Positions 1 through 7,873 of a stretch of 64,000 nt of DNA are shown here, piece after piece. This DNA is from an uncultured Pelagibacteraceae bacterium (GTDB lineage: Bacteria > Pseudomonadota > Alphaproteobacteria > Pelagibacterales > Pelagibacteraceae). Position 1 is the first letter of the stretch; each line of letters starts with the position of its first letter. The notes under the pieces are model-generated. The model did no database searches, was not told the DNA's origin, and saw only the letters and a program-made list of their open reading frames with translations. The stretch is from assembly GCA_902555945.1 (NCBI GenBank), contig CACDUS010000003.1, positions 59,834 through 123,833 on the forward strand, written 5' to 3'. The position numbers and the translations under genes are program-made.

Positions 1-683
1 TGTACTTTATTACTAAACCACTTTTTTTTGGTATCGATTATTTTTTTAAACTTCTAGGAAATTATGGTTTAGCAATTATAGCTATTACCATCTGTATAAG
101 GTTAGCTTTTTTTCCATTAGCAAATTTTTCTTTTAGAAGTATGGCAAAAATGAAAGCACTTCAGCCAGAAATGGTAAGGCTTAAAGAGCTTCATAAAAAC
201 GACAAAATGAAACTACAACAAGAAATGATGGCACTTTATAAAAAAGAAAAAGTAAACCCAATGTCTGGATGTTTGCCAATACTGGTTCAAATTCCAGTTT
301 TCTTTGCCTTATATAAAGTTTTGTTTGTAACAATTGAGATGAGACAGATGCCATTTTATGGATGGATACATGACTTGAGTGAGCGTGATCCTACAAGTTT
401 ATTTAATCTATTTGGTTTACTACCTTATGATGTACCGTCATTCTTAGTTATAGGTGCATGGCCAGTGGCTATGGGCGTGTCCATGTGGATACAGCAAAAA
501 CTTAATCCAGCACCAACTGATGCAATGCAGGCTAAAATCTTTGCATTTTTTCCTCTTTTTTTAACAGTAATACTCGCACCATTTCCAAGTGGTTTGGTAA
601 TTTATTGGACAGTAAATAATATTTTAACGATGGCTCAACAAGTATTCATCATGAAAAGAACTACAATTAAAACCACAACTTAA
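1..683 (+). CDS. yidC: Membrane protein insertase YidC, C-terminal part (5' truncated by window edge)
   Basis: YidC/Oxa1 inserts and folds inner-membrane proteins, alone or with SecYEG. The reading frame is open from base 3, so the gene begins before the window; the first ATG inside (141) is an internal Met. Seen are the end of a first conserved membrane segment, the cytoplasmic hairpin rich in Lys, Glu and Met, the motif [19 protein letters not shown] typical of the family, and two or three further hydrophobic segments ending in a short basic tail. It is followed after about 25 bases by argB. Family assignment is secure; the missing N-terminal periplasmic part cannot be judged here. Confidence 0.95.
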   Translation, partial: YFITKPLFFGIDYFFKLLGNYGLAIIAITICIRLAFFPLANFSFRSMAKMKALQPEMVRLKELHKNDKMKLQQEMMALYKKEKVNPMSGCLPILVQIPVFFALYKVLFVTIEMRQMPFYGWIHDLSERDPTSLFNLFGLLPYDVPSFLVIGAWPVAMGVSMWIQQKLNPAPTDAMQAKIFAFFPLFLTVILAPFPSGLVIYWTVNNILTMAQQVFIMKRTTIKTTT

Positions 684-708
684 TTCTTGCTAATTAGTAA
701 TAAAATTG

Positions 709-1557
709 ATGGATTTAAAAAAAATAATACCAAAGAATGGACCACCAATTAATGAGGTCTCAAAATATATTGAAAAATATAAAAATGATTTGATTGTCAT
801 AAAGTATGGTGGGAATGTCTTTATTGATAGAGAGATATTCAATAATTTTATATCAGACATAAGCATTTTAAATAAATTAGGTTTATCAATTGTGGTTATC
901 CATGGTGGTGGACCAAGAATTAAAAAAGAACTAGAAAAATCTGATATACAATCAAAATTTATTAGAGGACTAAGAGTAACTGATGGAAAAATTATAAATA
1001 TTGTCGAGTCTGTTTTAATTGATTTCAACAAAGATATTGTTAGTTCATTGAATGAAAAAGAGACTGAAGCAATTTCAATACACACAAAAGAAAATAATAT
1101 TATTAATGTTATTCCAGAAGCTGAAGAGCTTGGATTTGTTGGAATACCAAATAAAATCAACGTAGATTTTTTAAAAGATATAATTGAACAAAAAAAAATT
1201 CCTATCATCTCACCATTAGGTTTGGGAGATAACAATCAAACATATAATATTAATGGGGATACAGCTGCTGGAGCTATTGCAAAATCTTTAAGATCAAGAA
1301 GATTACTTTTGATGACTAATGTTGAAGGTTTATTAGATGAGGAAAAAAAACTAGTTGAAGAAATTTCATCAGACGAGGTTATGAAAATGATTAAAGATGA
1401 GATAATAACTGAGGGTATGATACCTAAAATAAATACTTGCTTAGATGCAGTTAATAATGGTGTTACAGCAGTTGGAATTATTGATGGAAGAAAAAAACAC
1501 TCAATATTATTTGAAATATTCTCTGATAAAGGATCGGGTACATTAATTAGAAAATGA
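709..1557 (+). CDS. argB: Acetylglutamate kinase
   Basis: ArgB phosphorylates N-acetylglutamate with ATP, the second step of arginine synthesis, in the cytoplasm. The protein (282 aa from ATG 709; a TTG at 706 is directly upstream) has the amino-acid-kinase hallmarks: VIKYGGNV near the N-terminus, the substrate loop VVIHGGGPRI, NINGDTAAGAIA, LLLMTNVEGLLD and a C-terminal GMIPKI stretch. Length fits the family. Its TGA overlaps the ATG of the next gene by 4 bases, so the two are probably translationally coupled. The order yidC-argB is alphaproteobacterial, although the GTPase gene engB often found between them is missing here. Confidence 0.96.
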   Translation: MDLKKIIPKNGPPINEVSKYIEKYKNDLIVIKYGGNVFIDREIFNNFISDISILNKLGLSIVVIHGGGPRIKKELEKSDIQSKFIRGLRVTDGKIINIVESVLIDFNKDIVSSLNEKETEAISIHTKENNIINVIPEAEELGFVGIPNKINVDFLKDIIEQKKIPIISPLGLGDNNQTYNINGDTAAGAIAKSLRSRRLLLMTNVEGLLDEEKKLVEEISSDEVMKMIKDEIITEGMIPKINTCLDAVNNGVTAVGIIDGRKKHSILFEIFSDKGSGTLIRK

Positions 1558-2243
1558 GTCTGAAAGATAAAAAATACCTATTGTTAGATTTAGATGGAGT
1601 TTGTTATGGATCACATAACGGTTATCCTTTAGAAAAAGTTTTTGGAATGGTTTCAAAACGTATGACACTTTTCATACAAGAAAAGCTTAATCTGGATGAA
1701 AAAGAAGCAAAAGAACTTCAAACAAATTATTTTTATAAATACAATACATCTTTAAATGGTCTTATGTTACATCATAATATTATTGGAGATGAATTTTTGA
1801 AATTTGTACATGACATAGATATTTCTTTTATGAAGGAAGACAAGGTAATGAGAGATGAATTGAAAAAATTAGATATGAAAAAATTTATTTTTACTAATGG
1901 AAGTGCTGAACATGCAGAAAATATTTTAACACATCTTGGAGTGTATGACCTTTTTGGAAGAGATAAAGTTTTTGATATTAAAGATGCTGGATACAAGCCT
2001 AAACCTGAAGCAGAGACCTTTGACTCAATGGTCAAAAAATTTGGTATAAATCCAAAGGAAACAATTTATATCGAAGATATTGCTAAAAATTTAAATATCG
2101 GTCATAAACGTGGGTGTACAACTGTTTGGTTAAAAAATGATGAACATTTCGGAAAGATAGACTCAGATAAAGATTATATTTCTTATAAAATTGAAAATCT
2201 GTCTTTATTTCTAAAAGAAATAAGGCTATTAAAAAGTAAATAA
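1554..2243 (+). CDS. HAD-superfamily hydrolase (pyrimidine 5'-nucleotidase-like)
   Basis: A 229-aa soluble phosphatase-fold protein. HAD motif I is the LLDLDGVCYG stretch near the N-terminus (nucleophile Asp and general acid Asp), motif II is the FTNGS region, motif III the Lys in KPKPEAETF, and motif IV the acidic pair in IYIEDIAKN. A helical cap insertion follows motif I, as in the subfamily annotated as pyrimidine 5'-nucleotidases (SDT1/YjjG type). It overlaps argB by 4 bases and is followed 3 bases later by dapD, so it sits in an arginine/lysine biosynthesis operon. The substrate cannot be read from sequence; a role in removing nucleotide or sugar phosphates is inference. Confidence 0.85.
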   Translation: MSLKDKKYLLLDLDGVCYGSHNGYPLEKVFGMVSKRMTLFIQEKLNLDEKEAKELQTNYFYKYNTSLNGLMLHHNIIGDEFLKFVHDIDISFMKEDKVMRDELKKLDMKKFIFTNGSAEHAENILTHLGVYDLFGRDKVFDIKDAGYKPKPEAETFDSMVKKFGINPKETIYIEDIAKNLNIGHKRGCTTVWLKNDEHFGKIDSDKDYISYKIENLSLFLKEIRLLKSK

Positions 2244-2246
2244 ATT

Positions 2247-3074
2247 ATGTCTATAGAAAAAATTATCAATGATGCTTGGGAAAATAAAGACCAAGTAAAT
2301 CAAAATTCCGATCAAAAACTTAAAGATACTATAAACCAAGTAATCAATGATTTGGACAGTGGTAAATCAAGAGTTGCTGAAAAAGTTAATGGAGAATGGA
2401 TAACACACCAACATCTAAAAAAGGCTATCATGTTAAGTTTCAGAATTTATCCGATGGAAAATTTAAATGGTCCGTACAGCAGTTGGTATGACAAAGCTCA
2501 TTTATTAAAAGGTAAAACTGCAGGATGGACCAAAGAAGATCATGAGAAGGCTGGTTTTAGAATGGTTCCTAATTCACCAGTAAGAAAGGGATCCTTTGTT
2601 GGAAAAAATGCTGTACTGATGCCCTGTTACGTAAACATTGGTGCTTATATTGATGAAGGAACGATGATAGATACATTTGCGAGAGCAGGTAGTTGCTGTC
2701 AAATTGGTAAGAACTGTCATATATCTGCTGGATCTGGAGTTGGTGGGGTTTTAGAACCAGCTCAAGCTTTGCCAACAATAATTGAGGATAATGTTTTTCT
2801 TGGAGCTATGTCAGAGGTAGTTGAAGGTGTTATTGTTGGAGAAGGTTCAGTCTTAAGCATGGGCATGTATATTGGTCAATCTACAAAAATAGTAGATCGA
2901 AAAACTGGAAAAATTACTTATGGCAAAATTCCGCCTTACTCAGTTGTAGTTCCCGGTTCTTTACCTGATAAAAATAATCCATCAGCACCATCTTTGTATT
3001 GTGCTGTAATAATTAAACAAGTTGACGAAAAAACAAGATCTAAAACATCAATAAACGATCTTTTACGAGATTAA
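2247..3074 (+). CDS. dapD: Tetrahydrodipicolinate N-succinyltransferase
   Basis: DapD transfers succinyl from succinyl-CoA to tetrahydrodipicolinate in the succinylase branch of the DAP/lysine pathway. The 275-aa protein has the helical N-terminal domain, the conserved FRIYPMENLNGPYSSWYDK region, and a left-handed beta-helix made of hexapeptide repeats (about residues 110-225, for example GKNAVLMPCYVNIGAYIDEG). It ends with the usual short C-terminal domain containing VVPGSLP. Length is exactly that expected. It is 1 base upstream of dapE, which catalyses a later step of the same branch. Confidence 0.97.
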   Translation: MSIEKIINDAWENKDQVNQNSDQKLKDTINQVINDLDSGKSRVAEKVNGEWITHQHLKKAIMLSFRIYPMENLNGPYSSWYDKAHLLKGKTAGWTKEDHEKAGFRMVPNSPVRKGSFVGKNAVLMPCYVNIGAYIDEGTMIDTFARAGSCCQIGKNCHISAGSGVGGVLEPAQALPTIIEDNVFLGAMSEVVEGVIVGEGSVLSMGMYIGQSTKIVDRKTGKITYGKIPPYSVVVPGSLPDKNNPSAPSLYCAVIIKQVDEKTRSKTSINDLLRD

Positions 3075-3075
3075 A

Positions 3076-4233
3076 ATGAAAGCTTTAAATGAAATAAAAT
3101 TAGCCAAAGAGCTAATCAAATTTCCATCCATTACTCCTGTAGATGCTGGTGTGATGAAATTTTTAGAAAAAAAACTAAAGAAATTAGGCTTTAAAACAAA
3201 AATTTTAGAATTTAAAGAAAAGAATTTCAAGCCAGTAAAAAATTTATATGCAAGATTGGGGTCAAAAAATCCTAATTTTTGTTACGCAGGACATTTAGAT
3301 GTTGTTCCACCAGGAAATTTAAAAGATTGGACCGTAAATCCTTTTAGACCATCAATTAAGAAAGGTCATTTAATTGGCAGAGGTGCAAATGATATGAAAA
3401 GCTCTATCGCGGCTTTTTTATCTGCAGTTAGCTTTTTTTTATCAAAAAATAAAGAATTTAATGGATCGATCAGCTTATTAATAACAGGAGATGAGGAGGG
3501 TGATGCGGTTAATGGTACAAAAAAAGTTGTAGAATATCTAAAAAAAAAGAGAGAGAAAATAAATTTTTGTTTGGTAGGAGAACCTACTAATCCTAATAAA
3601 TTAGGTGAAATGATAAAAATTGGTCGTAGAGGTAGTTTGACTGGTAACTTAAAAATATTTGGTTCACAAGGACATGTCGCATATCCTCAAAGAGCTAATA
3701 ACCCCTCAACAACAATTGTTCAAATTTTAAAAGAGATAAAAGAAATTACATTTGATAAAGGTACAAAAAACTTTCAACCCACTAACTTAGAAGTAACAAA
3801 AATTAATATTAATAATGAAGTAGATAATGTTATTCCTGGAATTGCTGAAGCAACTTTTAATATAAGATTTAATAACAAACATTCATCAAATTCTTTAAAA
3901 AAGAAACTTAATAAAATTTTTAACAAAATAACTAAAAAAAATAAATCTAAATTTAAAATTAATTATAGGGTTTCTGGTGAAGCTTTTTTAACAAAGCCAA
4001 ATGATACAACTTTTATGATTCAAAATATTATAAAAAAAATTACAAAAATTAAGCCAAAACTGTCCACCACAGGTGGAACATCGGACTTGAGATTTATAAA
4101 AAAAATATCACCAGGTTTAGAATTTGGTTTGGTCGGGAAAACAATGCATAAAGTTGATGAAGCAGTATCTTTAAAGGATCTAAAAAATTTGACTAAGATT
4201 TATCAAAATATTCTACAAAATTACTTTAAGTGA
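3076..4233 (+). CDS. dapE: Succinyl-diaminopimelate desuccinylase
   Basis: DapE is an M20 zinc peptidase-like enzyme that hydrolyses N-succinyl-LL-DAP to succinate and LL-DAP. In the 385-aa protein the metal and catalytic motifs are visible: AGHLDVVPPG (His ligand, Asp), GRGANDMKSS (bridging Asp), ITGDEEGDA (catalytic Glu and ligand Glu), LVGEPTN (Glu), and a C-terminal His in KTMHKVDE. The dimerisation insert with GRRGSLTG and SQGHVAYPQ is present. The gene lies 1 base after dapD and its stop overlaps the GTG start of the deacetylase-like gene, so all these genes are probably one transcript. Confidence 0.97.
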   Translation: MKALNEIKLAKELIKFPSITPVDAGVMKFLEKKLKKLGFKTKILEFKEKNFKPVKNLYARLGSKNPNFCYAGHLDVVPPGNLKDWTVNPFRPSIKKGHLIGRGANDMKSSIAAFLSAVSFFLSKNKEFNGSISLLITGDEEGDAVNGTKKVVEYLKKKREKINFCLVGEPTNPNKLGEMIKIGRRGSLTGNLKIFGSQGHVAYPQRANNPSTTIVQILKEIKEITFDKGTKNFQPTNLEVTKININNEVDNVIPGIAEATFNIRFNNKHSSNSLKKKLNKIFNKITKKNKSKFKINYRVSGEAFLTKPNDTTFMIQNIIKKITKIKPKLSTTGGTSDLRFIKKISPGLEFGLVGKTMHKVDEAVSLKDLKNLTKIYQNILQNYFK

Positions 4234-5159
4234 AGACTGGTTTAATTACTTCCAATACTTATCAAAATCATGACACGGGGCCTGGTCATCCAGAGCAAAT
4301 AGCTAGGGTAAAAGTTATTAATGAAAATTTTAAAAAAATTGGTAATAAAAATATATTATGGAAAAAACCATCTATAATTTCAGATGATATTATTAAAGAC
4401 ACACATGATACTAATTATCTAGATTTAATTAAAAAATCTTTTCCTGCTAAAGGTTTTTCTTCATTAGATGGTGATACGATTATTTCACCAGGAAGCAAAC
4501 AAGCTACATTTGATGCTGCAGGTTCAATCATTACAGCTATAGATGGTGTGCAAAATAAAGAATTTAAAAATGCTTTTTGTAATGTGCGTCCTCCAGGACA
4601 CCATTCAAATCAAAATAAAGCAGCTGGATTCTGTATCTTAAACAATATTGCAATAGGAGCCAAATATTTACTAAACAAATACAAGTATAAGAAAGTTGCC
4701 ATTATAGATTTTGATGTTCATCACGGTAATGGTACACAAGATATTTTTTATGATAATGAGAATGTTTTATTCATATCAACACATCAGTTCCCATATTACC
4801 CTGGGACAGGATCAGAAAAAGAGAAAGGTAAATTTAATAATATTTTAAATATACCTCTGCCAGCTGGTACAAACTCAGAAGAATATCTAAATGCATTTGA
4901 AAATGTACTAAAGAAATTGAGAGAATTTAAACCTGAATTTGTTTTAATTAGTGCTGGTTTCGATGCAGACTTTAGAGACCCATTGGCTCAATTTAACCTT
5001 AAAGCTGAGGATTTCTATATAATTACAAAAAGAATATTAGAAACATCAAAAAAATTTTGTCATGGAAAAGTAGTTTCTATCTTAGAAGGAGGATATGACT
5101 TGCAGGCTCTTCAAGATGACACTAAAAGACATGTTGATGCATTATTAGAATTCAATTGA
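4230..5159 (+). CDS. Histone-deacetylase-fold (AcuC/acetylpolyamine amidohydrolase family) protein
   Basis: A 309-aa zinc-dependent deacetylase of the HDAC/arginase fold. Catalytic features are complete: the His pair in RPPGHHSNQN (about residues 120-129), zinc ligands Asp162 and His164 in IDFDVHHGNGTQ, the third ligand Asp245 in SAGFDADFRDP, and the C-terminal catalytic Tyr in LEGGYDL. Bacterial members remove acetyl groups from protein lysines, polyamines or small molecules; which applies here is unknown. The start is GTG, overlapping the dapE stop in a GTGA arrangement. A SET-domain gene follows 31 bases later, which raises the possibility of a lysine-modification pair. Family certain, substrate not. 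Confidence 0.9.
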   Translation: MKTGLITSNTYQNHDTGPGHPEQIARVKVINENFKKIGNKNILWKKPSIISDDIIKDTHDTNYLDLIKKSFPAKGFSSLDGDTIISPGSKQATFDAAGSIITAIDGVQNKEFKNAFCNVRPPGHHSNQNKAAGFCILNNIAIGAKYLLNKYKYKKVAIIDFDVHHGNGTQDIFYDNENVLFISTHQFPYYPGTGSEKEKGKFNNILNIPLPAGTNSEEYLNAFENVLKKLREFKPEFVLISAGFDADFRDPLAQFNLKAEDFYIITKRILETSKKFCHGKVVSILEGGYDLQALQDDTKRHVDALLEFN

Positions 5160-5190
5160 TATATAACTAATTCATTATAAACACCATTCC

Positions 5191-5682
5191 ATGAAATTGT
5201 ATAAGATAAAAAAATCTAAAATTGATAATAAAGGACTTGGATTATATGCAGCTAAAAATATTAAAGCAGGGACAAAAATTATAAATTACATAGGAAAAAT
5301 TTTAACAAATAGACAAGTAGATGAGTCTGATAAATTTGATAATAAAAAACCAATATATCTATTCACATTAAATAAGAAATATACTTTAGATGGAGATTTT
5401 CCATGGAACACAGCTGGCTTAATAAATCATTCATGCGATAATAATTGTGATTATGAGGGAAAAGGACTAAAAATTTGGGTTACAGCAATAAAAGATATTA
5501 AAAAAGGTGAGGAATTTACATGTGATTATGGCTTTGGATATGATGAAGATTATAAACAATTTCCATGTAAATGCAGATCAAAAAATTGTTGCGGCTATAT
5601 CGTTAGAGCCGAGTCAAGATGGCGTATTAACAAAAAATATTCGATAGCTAATAAAAAAAAATTAATAAATAATTCTCGCTAA
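5191..5682 (+). CDS. SET-domain protein (putative protein-lysine methyltransferase)
   Basis: A compact 163-aa SET protein. Seen are the N-terminal GLGLYAAKNIKAGTKI segment, the cofactor and active-site knot motif NHSCDNNC (residues 79-86), the second conserved motif GEEFTCDYGFGY (about 106-117), and a post-SET zinc motif C-x-C-x4-C (Cys126, Cys128, Cys133). SET proteins transfer methyl from S-adenosylmethionine to lysine side chains. The motif set suggests an active enzyme; the target is unknown. It lies 31 bases after the HDAC-fold gene on the same strand, and its last 21 bases overlap the 3' end of the convergent truA. A non-histone target is most likely in a bacterium; that is inference. 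Confidence 0.85.
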   Translation: MKLYKIKKSKIDNKGLGLYAAKNIKAGTKIINYIGKILTNRQVDESDKFDNKKPIYLFTLNKKYTLDGDFPWNTAGLINHSCDNNCDYEGKGLKIWVTAIKDIKKGEEFTCDYGFGYDEDYKQFPCKCRSKNCCGYIVRAESRWRINKKYSIANKKKLINNSR

Positions 5683-6402
5683 GAAAAGACCTTCAGGAGG
5701 TGCTGGTGGAGCACATAGAATTCTTTTTTTAGATTTCATTACACTTTCAAATTTATTTAATGTCCATTTCTTTTCTCCAAGATATTTTAAACAACCAACC
5801 ATTGACCGAACTTGCTGCTGTAAAAAAGATTGGGATCTAAATTCTATTTCTATTTTATTTTTTGAGGATTTTATCTTGACTAGTTTTATAGTTTTAATTG
5901 GGCTTTTTGCCTTACAGCTAGAAGCTCTAAAAGTTGAAAAATCTTTTGTACCAACCAATTTTTTGGCACCTTGTTTCATTGCAACTAAATCAAGTTCTTT
6001 CATTATATGCCAGCCCCTATTTTTTTCTAGTACTAGCGCACCCAAACGGTTAACAATTACATACTTGTAAATTCTCATTTTTGCTGAAAATCGTGCATGG
6101 AAATTTTTGCTTCTTTTTTTTATTTTAAGAATCGCAACACCTTCTTTATTCAAGAAAAAATTTATTGATTTTAAAAATTTATCTGAATGTTTGATTTGAT
6201 TTTTACAATCAAAATGTGCAGATTGTTCAATTGCATGAACACCAGTATCTGTTCTACCTGATCCTAATAAAATTATTTTTTCTTTTAAAAGTTTTGATAT
6301 CTTTTCTTGAATAAGTCCTTGCACAGTTTTTCCTTTTTTTTGAACCTGCCATCCTCTAAAATTAGTGCCTGCATACTCAATTAGTATTTGATATCTAAAC
6401 AT
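5662..6402 (-). CDS. truA: tRNA pseudouridine(38-40) synthase TruA
   Basis: TruA converts uridines 38-40 of the tRNA anticodon arm to pseudouridine. The protein begins MFRYQILIEYAGTNFRGWQ, the standard TruA start, so I place the start at 6402 (246 aa); the frame is open further upstream only through overlap with fmt. The catalytic Asp lies in LLGSGRTDTGVHA, and the YKYVI and SFLQQQVRSMVG motifs follow. The start overlaps the end of fmt by 8 bases, giving a def-fmt-truA run transcribed on the minus strand. Confidence 0.95.
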   Translation of the reverse strand: MFRYQILIEYAGTNFRGWQVQKKGKTVQGLIQEKISKLLKEKIILLGSGRTDTGVHAIEQSAHFDCKNQIKHSDKFLKSINFFLNKEGVAILKIKKRSKNFHARFSAKMRIYKYVIVNRLGALVLEKNRGWHIMKELDLVAMKQGAKKLVGTKDFSTFRASSCKAKSPIKTIKLVKIKSSKNKIEIEFRSQSFLQQQVRSMVGCLKYLGEKKWTLNKFESVMKSKKRILCAPPAPPEGLFLARIIY

Positions 6403-7327
6403 TAAAAATAATTGAACCTTTTTTAATTTGAGAGCCAAGCATAAATTCGCCAATTTTTTGTGGTTTTTTTCCTTGTCTCTGAATTTCAAGAATTTTAATT
6501 GATTGGTTATTATTACAGGCTATTTCTAATTTATCAGACAATACTTCACCCGCTTTACCAGCACCATTTCCTATTTCCGCTTTAAGAATTTTATATCTCT
6601 CTCCTTTAAATTTAAAAAAAGCTCCAGGAAAAGGAAACAATCCATTAATTTTCCCGATAATATTTTGAGCATTATCTTTCCAATTAATTTGACCCTCTGT
6701 TTTATCTATCTTTTTTGCATAAGTAGCTTTGGAATGATCCTGCTCTGTGAATTTTACCTTATCTTCTAAAATATCATCGACATTATCTAAAATTTTTTCT
6801 GCAGCTAATAAAGATAACTTTTCTGATATTTCTTGAGTATTGTTTTTATGATCTAATTTTATTTTATATATATTGCTAACAGGTCCACTATCTAATTCTT
6901 CAACTATCTTCATAATACTTATGCCTACGTCTTCATCTAAATTCATAATAGATCTTTGGATTGGTGCTGCTCCTCTCCATTTGGGTAGTATGGATCCATG
7001 AATATTTATAAAACCCTTCTTAGTTAAAGTTAAAAAATTTTTTGGAATAATTTGTCCATACGCAACTACTATTGCAATATCAGCATTCAATTTTTTTAAA
7101 AATTGATATTCCTCATCATTATCTTTTAGAGTTTTTGGACATCTAAAGTCTATATTAAGAGTTTCTGAAATACCTTGAACTGGAGATTTATTTATTTTTT
7201 GACCTCGATTAGATTTTTGAGGGGGCTGAGTATATACGACAGAAATTGGATAACCATTTTGATATAATGATTTTAAGATAGGCACAGCAAATAATGGGGT
7301 GCCCATAAAAATTATTTTTTCTGACAT
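6395..7327 (-). CDS. fmt: Methionyl-tRNA formyltransferase
   Basis: Fmt formylates the initiator Met-tRNA using 10-formyltetrahydrofolate. The 310-aa protein starts with IIFMGTPLFAVPILKSL. It has the catalytic NIHGSILPKWRGAAPIQRS region with the Asn, His and Asp signature of formyltransferases, GISIMKIVEELDSGP, and the C-terminal OB-like domain (GLFPFPGAFF). It is 3 bases downstream of def, whose product removes the same formyl group from nascent proteins, and it overlaps truA. This is the usual def-fmt pairing. Confidence 0.96.
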   Translation of the reverse strand: MSEKIIFMGTPLFAVPILKSLYQNGYPISVVYTQPPQKSNRGQKINKSPVQGISETLNIDFRCPKTLKDNDEEYQFLKKLNADIAIVVAYGQIIPKNFLTLTKKGFINIHGSILPKWRGAAPIQRSIMNLDEDVGISIMKIVEELDSGPVSNIYKIKLDHKNNTQEISEKLSLLAAEKILDNVDDILEDKVKFTEQDHSKATYAKKIDKTEGQINWKDNAQNIIGKINGLFPFPGAFFKFKGERYKILKAEIGNGAGKAGEVLSDKLEIACNNNQSIKILEIQRQGKKPQKIGEFMLGSQIKKGSIIFNV

Positions 7328-7330
7328 TAA

Positions 7331-7849
7331 TTAAACAACTATCCGGTTGGATTTATTTTTAGATAGTTTTTTAATAATCATTGATTTTTTTAATTTTGAC
7401 AAATAATCTATAAAGAGAATTCCTTCTAAATGATCCATCTCATGTTGAATGCAAGTTGCTAGAAGGCCCTCTGCTTTTAATAATTTTTTTTCACCATCAT
7501 AATCTAGATATTCAACTTCACATTTTTTTGGCCGATCTATCTCAGCAAATTGATTAGGTACCGATAAACAACCTTCCTCGTAGGTGGATTTTAGAACATC
7601 CTTGTTTTTGATAACAGGATTTACAAAAAATCTTGGCTCTTTTTGACTCTTATCTTTACCAATATCCATAACAATAATTCTTTTAGGAACTCCTACTTGA
7701 ATTGCTGCAAGTCCAATTCCATTCGCTGAATACATTGTATCTAACATATCATCCATCAATTTTTGTTCCTCTTTGCCAACTCTTTCAACAGGCTTTGATA
7801 TTTGCCTCAACAATTTATTAGGCTCTGTAAGAATAGTTTTCACTGTCAT
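7331..7849 (-). CDS. def: Peptide deformylase
   Basis: Def removes the N-formyl group from nascent polypeptides at the ribosome. All three metal and active-site motifs of the family are seen in the 172-aa protein: GIGLAAIQVG (motif 1), EEGCLSVP (motif 2, metal Cys) and QHEMDHLEG (motif 3, two metal His and catalytic Glu). Length is normal. It is immediately upstream of fmt on the minus strand, and 24 bases downstream of a gene for a secreted helical protein of unknown function. Confidence 0.97.
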   Translation of the reverse strand: MTVKTILTEPNKLLRQISKPVERVGKEEQKLMDDMLDTMYSANGIGLAAIQVGVPKRIIVMDIGKDKSQKEPRFFVNPVIKNKDVLKSTYEEGCLSVPNQFAEIDRPKKCEVEYLDYDGEKKLLKAEGLLATCIQHEMDHLEGILFIDYLSKLKKSMIIKKLSKNKSNRIVV

Positions 7850-7873
7850 ATTGACATTATCTTAATATAATTT

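Noticed and set aside
690..1235. Long open frame opposite argB
   Set aside because: It lies fully antisense to a clear argB and its translation is Ser/Ile/Phe-rich low-complexity with no motif; a shadow of AT-rich coding.
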